Source: Fimenecus sp051881455 | GTDB taxonomy: Bacteria; Bacillota; Clostridia; Oscillospirales; Acutalibacteraceae | Length of the DNA stretch: 9,520 nucleotides | Reading direction: 5' to 3' | Assembly: GCA_051881455.1 (NCBI GenBank) | Contig: JBJEPX010000049.1 | Location: 1-9,520 of the forward strand | Part shown: positions 6,128 through 9,520 of the stretch, piece by piece | Position numbering within the stretch: the stretch's first letter is position 1 | Layout of the letters: each line of letters opens with the position of its first letter | Position numbers and translations under genes: made by a program | The notes under the pieces: generated by a model | Database searches by the model: none | What the model was told of the DNA's origin: nothing | What the model saw: only the letters and a program-made list of their open reading frames with translations

Positions 6128-7141
6128 CTATCCCTCCTCAAGCCCTATATCAACCCACGAATCGGGGATAAATATTTTTTTGTAAATACTCAAAAGATAA
6201 CGGTCGCTCATTCCTGCAATATAATCGCAGGCGGCACGCTCTTTACCCTCGTTTTCAATTATATAATGATATGCCTGCGGTATTTTTTCCGGCTTTTCCG
6301 TGAAATAATAATACAGCCTGCAAATTACATCAATCGCCTTTGTTTCTTCGCCCTTACATTTAGGATTTGTATATACCTTTTCAAACATAAACTTATGAAG
6401 CTCATCAAAAGGCTGTTGAACCTCGGGAGAAAAAACTATATCATCAGTGCTGTGAGTTACCGTATCCACAACCATTGTGTTTATTCTTGCGGATTTTGTA
6501 AATCCCAGTGCCTTGCGAATTTCAAGAGGAATATCCTCCTCGCACATTACGCCTGCACGCACCGCATCGTCAATATCGTGATTTATATAAGCAATTTTAT
6601 CGGCAAGCTTTACAATTCTGCCTTCAAGAGTATCTGCCTCTTTGCCCCTTGTGTGACATACAATACCGTCCCGCACCTCATATGTAAGGTTTAAGCCGCT
6701 GCCGCCTTTTTCAAGCTTTTCAACCACACGAAGGCTCTGCTCGTAATGACGGAAGCCGCCTGGGAAAACGCTGTTAAGCGCCCGCTCCCCTGCATGGCCG
6801 AAGGGCGTATGCCCCAAGTCGTGTCCCAAAGAGATAGCCTCGGTCAAGTCGCCGTTTAAAGAAAGACCGTTGGCGATTGTGCGGGCGATTTGCGACACTT
6901 CAAGAGTATGGGTAAGGCGTGTTCTGTAATGGTCCCCCTCGGGAGAGAGGAAAACCTGTGTTTTATGCTTTAATCGACGGAAGGAGTTTGAATGAATTAT
7001 CCTGTCGCGGTCACGCTGAAAATCAGTACGCAGGGGACATTTTTCCTCCTGACGCTCTCTGCCCTTACTATTCACGGAAAGGCATGCATTTTTTGACAAA
7101 ATCAGTTTTTCATTGTTTTCAAGTCTTTCACGAACCGTCAT
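6128..7141 (-). CDS. dgt: dGTPase-like HD-domain deoxynucleoside triphosphate triphosphohydrolase
   Basis: This 337-residue protein belongs to the Dgt family, which splits dNTPs (classically dGTP) into the deoxynucleoside and triphosphate. The HD metal site is clear: His78 in LTHTLEVSQIAR, His107-Asp108 in GHDLGHTPFGHAGE, and Asp181 in KLADKIAYINHD. The family signature RDRIIHSNSFRRLKHKTQVF lies at 45-64. At this length it is the short bacterial type rather than the roughly 500-residue E. coli form. The ATG at 7141 follows GGGAGGG with eight bases of spacing. Its 3' end provides the dnaG ribosome binding site, so translation of the two genes is probably linked. Substrate preference among dNTPs cannot be read from sequence. 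I see no convincing sigma-A promoter in the 79 bases upstream. Confidence 0.92.
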   Translation of the reverse strand: MTVRERLENNEKLILSKNACLSVNSKGRERQEEKCPLRTDFQRDRDRIIHSNSFRRLKHKTQVFLSPEGDHYRTRLTHTLEVSQIARTIANGLSLNGDLTEAISLGHDLGHTPFGHAGERALNSVFPGGFRHYEQSLRVVEKLEKGGSGLNLTYEVRDGIVCHTRGKEADTLEGRIVKLADKIAYINHDIDDAVRAGVMCEEDIPLEIRKALGFTKSARINTMVVDTVTHSTDDIVFSPEVQQPFDELHKFMFEKVYTNPKCKGEETKAIDVICRLYYYFTEKPEKIPQAYHYIIENEGKERAACDYIAGMSDRYLLSIYKKIFIPDSWVDIGLEEG

Positions 7142-7220
7142 AATTTATGCCCTCCCTTTACTGTTCCAATAAATATATACGCCCGAAATCAAAAAATCCC
7201 TTTATTTTTTCAAAAAAATT

Positions 7221-7844
7221 TTAAAATTCGCAGAATTTCTCGGAAATTATCTCGGCTTCGGTCTTTCCGTTGCTTAAATCCGTAAGTTTTGCCGAAAAAC
7301 GCTCGTAAAAATCCTTTTTAATTCGGAAAATAACCGTAACGCTGTCAGTAAACACCGTATCGAGAATAACCGTATTTTCAGACGATAAGAAAGCGCCCAG
7401 CTTGCCGTAAAAGTTATAATCACACTCGATTTTCAAATCAAGGCAGAGCGCCATTGTTATAATTTTGGCACTGTCAACGGCTATTTTTGCACTGTGTGAG
7501 TATGCACGAACCAGCCCGCCGCCCCCAAGCAAAACGCCGCCGAAATAACGCGTAACGACTACGGCAGTATCCACAAGGCGCTCTTTTTCCAGCACATCAA
7601 GCACAGGTACTCCTGCCGTTCCCTGAGGTTCACCGTCATCGGAATACCTTTTAACTCCGCCCTCACGGAGAATATATGCATAAACATTATGAGTTGCGTC
7701 CCAATGCTTTGACTTAATTTCCGCTATAAAGGCGTTTGCCTCGTCAACAGACGCAACGGGTTTGGCGTAGCCGATAAATCGGGAACGCTTTACGATATAC
7801 TCATCGCTGTTGAACTGCTTGACGGTTCTGTATTCCTCGGGCAC
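7221..7844 (-). CDS. yigZ: YigZ/IMPACT family protein (UPF0029)
   Basis: This protein of about 207 residues is a member of the conserved YigZ/IMPACT family, thought to act in translation or its regulation; its biochemical role in bacteria is not settled. The signature segments are all present: SRFIGYAKPV (about 21-30), HWDATHNVYAY (47-57), SDDGEPQGTAGVPVL (68-82) and TRYFGGVLLGGGGLVRAYS (98-116). These form the IMPACT N-terminal domain, and the rest matches the small ferredoxin-like DUF1949-type C-terminal domain. I prefer the GTG at 7844, since AGAGGTG lies six bases upstream; an in-frame GTG at 7853 overlaps that site and has nothing better before it. It lies downstream of rpmE, past a hairpin terminator, and 79 bases before dgt, so it may depend on read-through or a weak promoter of its own. 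Confidence 0.9.
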   Translation of the reverse strand: MPEEYRTVKQFNSDEYIVKRSRFIGYAKPVASVDEANAFIAEIKSKHWDATHNVYAYILREGGVKRYSDDGEPQGTAGVPVLDVLEKERLVDTAVVVTRYFGGVLLGGGGLVRAYSHSAKIAVDSAKIITMALCLDLKIECDYNFYGKLGAFLSSENTVILDTVFTDSVTVIFRIKKDFYERFSAKLTDLSNGKTEAEIISEKFCEF

Positions 7845-7864
7845 GGAGTTCACCTCTTTTTTAT

Positions 7865-7898
7865 TACATAAAACAAAAGGTGGTACAAAGTACCACCT
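7865..7898 (-). terminator. rpmE intrinsic terminator
   Basis: AGGTGGTAC (7878-7886) and GTACCACCT (7890-7898) form a perfect nine-base-pair stem with a three-base loop. Read on the minus strand, the stem is followed by TTTTGTTTTATG. It begins six bases after the rpmE stop codon and lies before the yigZ start, so most rpmE transcripts should end here. Confidence 0.8.
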
Positions 7899-7903
7899 GT
7901 ATG

Positions 7904-8110
7904 TTATTTGGATTCAAGATTGTAACGCTTGTTAAATCTGTCAACGCGTCCGCCGGTATCAACAAGCTTTTGTTTACCGGTGAAGAACGGGTGGCAATTT
8001 GAGCAGATATCAACTTTTAAATCATCTTTAGTTGAACGGGTTTCAAATGTTGCACCGCAAGCGCACTTAACTGTTGTTGTTTTATACTCAGGATGGATTC
8101 CCTGTTTCAT
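7904..8110 (-). CDS. rpmE: 50S ribosomal protein L31, zinc-binding form
   Basis: This 68-residue protein is bacterial ribosomal protein L31 of the large subunit. The zinc-binding (C+) type is shown by Cys16 and Cys18 in KCACGA and Cys36 and Cys39 in ICSNCHPFFTG. The N-terminal KQGIHPEYK and the C-terminal GRVDRFNKRYN are also typical. Length is normal for the family. The ATG at 8110 has GAGGTGA six bases upstream. The C+ form can act as a zinc reserve and in some bacteria is replaced by a zinc-free paralogue when zinc is scarce; no Zur site is evident here. A promoter and a terminator flank it, so it is probably transcribed mainly alone. Confidence 0.96.
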   Translation of the reverse strand: MKQGIHPEYKTTTVKCACGATFETRSTKDDLKVDICSNCHPFFTGKQKLVDTGGRVDRFNKRYNLESK

Positions 8111-8152
8111 GAATTGTCACCTCTTTCGGATACTGATTTACATAGCCTAATA

Positions 8153-8181
8153 AGTTTAGCACAAGAGAATACAAAAATCAA
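8153..8181 (-). promoter_or_regulatory. probable sigma-A promoter of rpmE
   Basis: On the minus strand TTGATT (8181-8176) and TAAACT (8158-8153) are separated by 17 bases, and a TGC extended -10 precedes the second hexamer. Transcription would begin near 8146, giving a leader of about 35 bases. Both hexamers deviate from consensus, so the call is moderate. No terminator hairpin is visible after addA, so read-through from addA is also possible. Confidence 0.5.
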
Positions 8182-8189
8182 GTATTTTT

Positions 8190-9520
8190 TTACAAGTTTA
8201 TTTGAATTTCCTTTGAAAGGCTGAAAGAATACAGCGTCACCGTTACATTTTCAAGCCCGAAGCACTCCTCGGCGGCGGTTTTGTATATGTGCATTTGCTG
8301 TTTATACTTCTCTATAAGTTCTTCTTCCGTCTTTACCCTGTCGGTCTTATAATCTATTACCTCGCCGCTTGTGCCGTTAATTATAAGCCCGTCAATAACG
8401 CCCTGAACAACCGCTTTTTCATTTGAAAGGTCACAGCCTGTTTTAGGGGTAATATCCGAAACGGGAATACTCATTGTAAATTCGCTTTCGCGGTGGAACA
8501 CCTCGGCAGAGGAAATACGCTTATACATATCGCTTTTGAAAAAGGCTTTTATTTTGTCGGCATTGATTGCCTTTGATTCTTGTTCGGTAAATACTCCGTC
8601 ATTTATCAACCGTTCAAGCTCTTGTTCTACGCTGTTACCCGCCGAAGTGAAATCGCATTTTTCCATAAACCGATGGGTAAGAGTACCTCTTTGGGCAGGA
8701 GTTAATTCCTCTGCACCCATAAATGCGGGATTTTCCGCCGCAAGGTACTGCAAGCTTATGTTTTTATCCATATTGGAGGCAGTATATTTAAGGGCTGTAC
8801 CTGAAAGCTCGGCATAGGGATAAACATATGACGCTTTTTTTCGGATTTCGGTTAAAAGCGTATCATCGGGTAAAGCTTCTTCCTGTTCCGACTCCTCAAA
8901 TTCCTGCTCCTCGGGCGGGTCGGCGATTATAAGGGAAATACGGCTGTCGGTAGAAACAAAATCTCTGTTTAAAATTCCGCATTCCCTTACAAAGTCCCCT
9001 GCCTCGGGGTGATAGAGCATTGCAAGCATTATCCACTGCATAAAGCTCTGACAATGGGACAACGCTACTGAATTTTCGTCAAAGCCCGTATATCGGTTGC
9101 AATAAAGCTTTCTTACAGTTTCCTGCGGAGAATACATACTGCCCACGATATAAAGCTTTTCTTTTGCTCTTGTCATGGCGACATAGAGCACACGCATAGC
9201 CTCGCACAAATCCTCATATTCGTTTTTAAGCTTTACCGAAGTATAGGTTTGAGTTTCAAACTCTTTGTTCAAAAGCTTATCGTATCTTAAAGCGCCGATA
9301 CCCATTGTTTTATCGGTGAGTGCTTTACTCCTGTTATCTTTTGTAAATTCTTCCGAACAGTTTGCAAGGATAACCACCGGAAATTCAAGCCCCTTGCTTT
9401 TATGTATGCTCATAATTCTGACAACATTGTCGTTTTCGGAAACGGTATTGGCATCTTCCAAATCAAAATTATTGCGGCGCAGTTTATCCACATAACGGAT
9501 AAAGCCCGAAAGTCCGTTCT
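8190..9520 (-). CDS. addA: ATP-dependent helicase/nuclease subunit A, C-terminal part (AddA), cut by window edge
   Basis: The open frame runs to the window edge, so only the last 443 or so residues of a protein that is usually about 1,200 are visible. AddA is the helicase-nuclease subunit of the AddAB complex, the Gram-positive counterpart of RecBCD in double-strand break repair. Visible are UvrD-type helicase motif V, VRIMSIHKSKGLEFPVVI (about 9422-9369), and motif VI, LYVAMTRAKEKLYI (about 9188-9147). The C-terminal RecB-like nuclease follows, with GTLTHRFME (about 8684-8658), the catalytic Asp in VQGVIDG (about 8393) and the Asp-Lys pair in EVIDYKTDRV (about 8354-8348). A strongly acidic linker (near 8918-8862) separates helicase and nuclease. 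Conserved GLSGFIRY-type residues lie upstream of the first GTG at 9491, so that codon is internal. addB presumably lies beyond the edge. Confidence 0.93.
   Translation of the reverse strand, partial: NGLSGFIRYVDKLRRNNFDLEDANTVSENDNVVRIMSIHKSKGLEFPVVILANCSEEFTKDNRSKALTDKTMGIGALRYDKLLNKEFETQTYTSVKLKNEYEDLCEAMRVLYVAMTRAKEKLYIVGSMYSPQETVRKLYCNRYTGFDENSVALSHCQSFMQWIMLAMLYHPEAGDFVRECGILNRDFVSTDSRISLIIADPPEEQEFEESEQEEALPDDTLLTEIRKKASYVYPYAELSGTALKYTASNMDKNISLQYLAAENPAFMGAEELTPAQRGTLTHRFMEKCDFTSAGNSVEQELERLINDGVFTEQESKAINADKIKAFFKSDMYKRISSAEVFHRESEFTMSIPVSDITPKTGCDLSNEKAVVQGVIDGLIINGTSGEVIDYKTDRVKTEEELIEKYKQQMHIYKTAAEECFGLENVTVTLYSFSLSKEIQINL

Noticed and set aside
6119..6694. 191-codon plus-strand open frame opposite dgt
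   Set aside because: It is antisense to conserved dgt sequence and has no recognisable domain or ribosome binding site.
7142..7220. Promoter for dgt-dnaG-rpoD
   Set aside because: TATATT and TTGAAA are present on the minus strand but 28 bases apart, and no -35 occurs at 16-18 bases from TATATT. The operon promoter remains unidentified.

Overview
The window looks like chromosomal DNA of a low-to-moderate GC Firmicute, most likely a Clostridia member of the Oscillospiraceae/Ruminococcaceae type. The signs are an AddA-type (not RecB) recombination nuclease, a primase-sigma-A operon headed by an HD-domain dNTPase with no rpsU, strong purine-rich Shine-Dalgarno sites with some GTG and TTG starts, and consensus sigma-A promoters. 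The family-level placement is inference; no full rRNA is present to confirm it.

Left edge (1-320, minus strand): an rRNA operon begins here and runs leftward out of the window. A strong promoter (TTGACA, 17 bp, TAATAT, with an A/T-rich tract upstream) drives a leader of about 250 nt with a boxA-like antitermination sequence. The last bases at the window edge match the very start of 16S rRNA.

Region 321-628 has no credible gene. It holds GC-rich palindromes that look like a dispersed intergenic repeat, one of which also resembles a terminator.

Region 629-3241 (plus strand): a self-contained zinc/cadmium resistance operon. It has a perfect-consensus promoter, an SmtB/CadC-type operator overlapping the transcription start, an ArsR-family metal sensor, a stand-alone 72-residue HMA metal-binding protein, and a P1B-2 type Zn/Cd/Pb exporting ATPase without its own HMA domain. 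The HMA gene and the ATPase lie in the same reading frame, separated by one TAA and three codons, so the pair looks like a ZntA/CadA protein divided at its linker. A bidirectional hairpin terminator closes the operon and also serves the convergent rpoD.

Region 3259-7141 (minus strand): dgt, dnaG and rpoD in that transcription order, tightly packed. dnaG starts at TTG, and its Shine-Dalgarno is formed by the last codons of dgt. This is a Gram-positive form of the macromolecular synthesis operon.

Region 7221-9520 (minus strand): the 3' part of addA (cut by the window edge), rpmE (zinc-binding ribosomal protein L31) with its own promoter and terminator, and a YigZ/IMPACT-family gene. These are housekeeping genes.

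I do not see a previously undescribed system. The points most worth a second look are the in-frame split of the metal exporter, the three-half-site operator, and the palindromic repeats between the rRNA and metal promoters.
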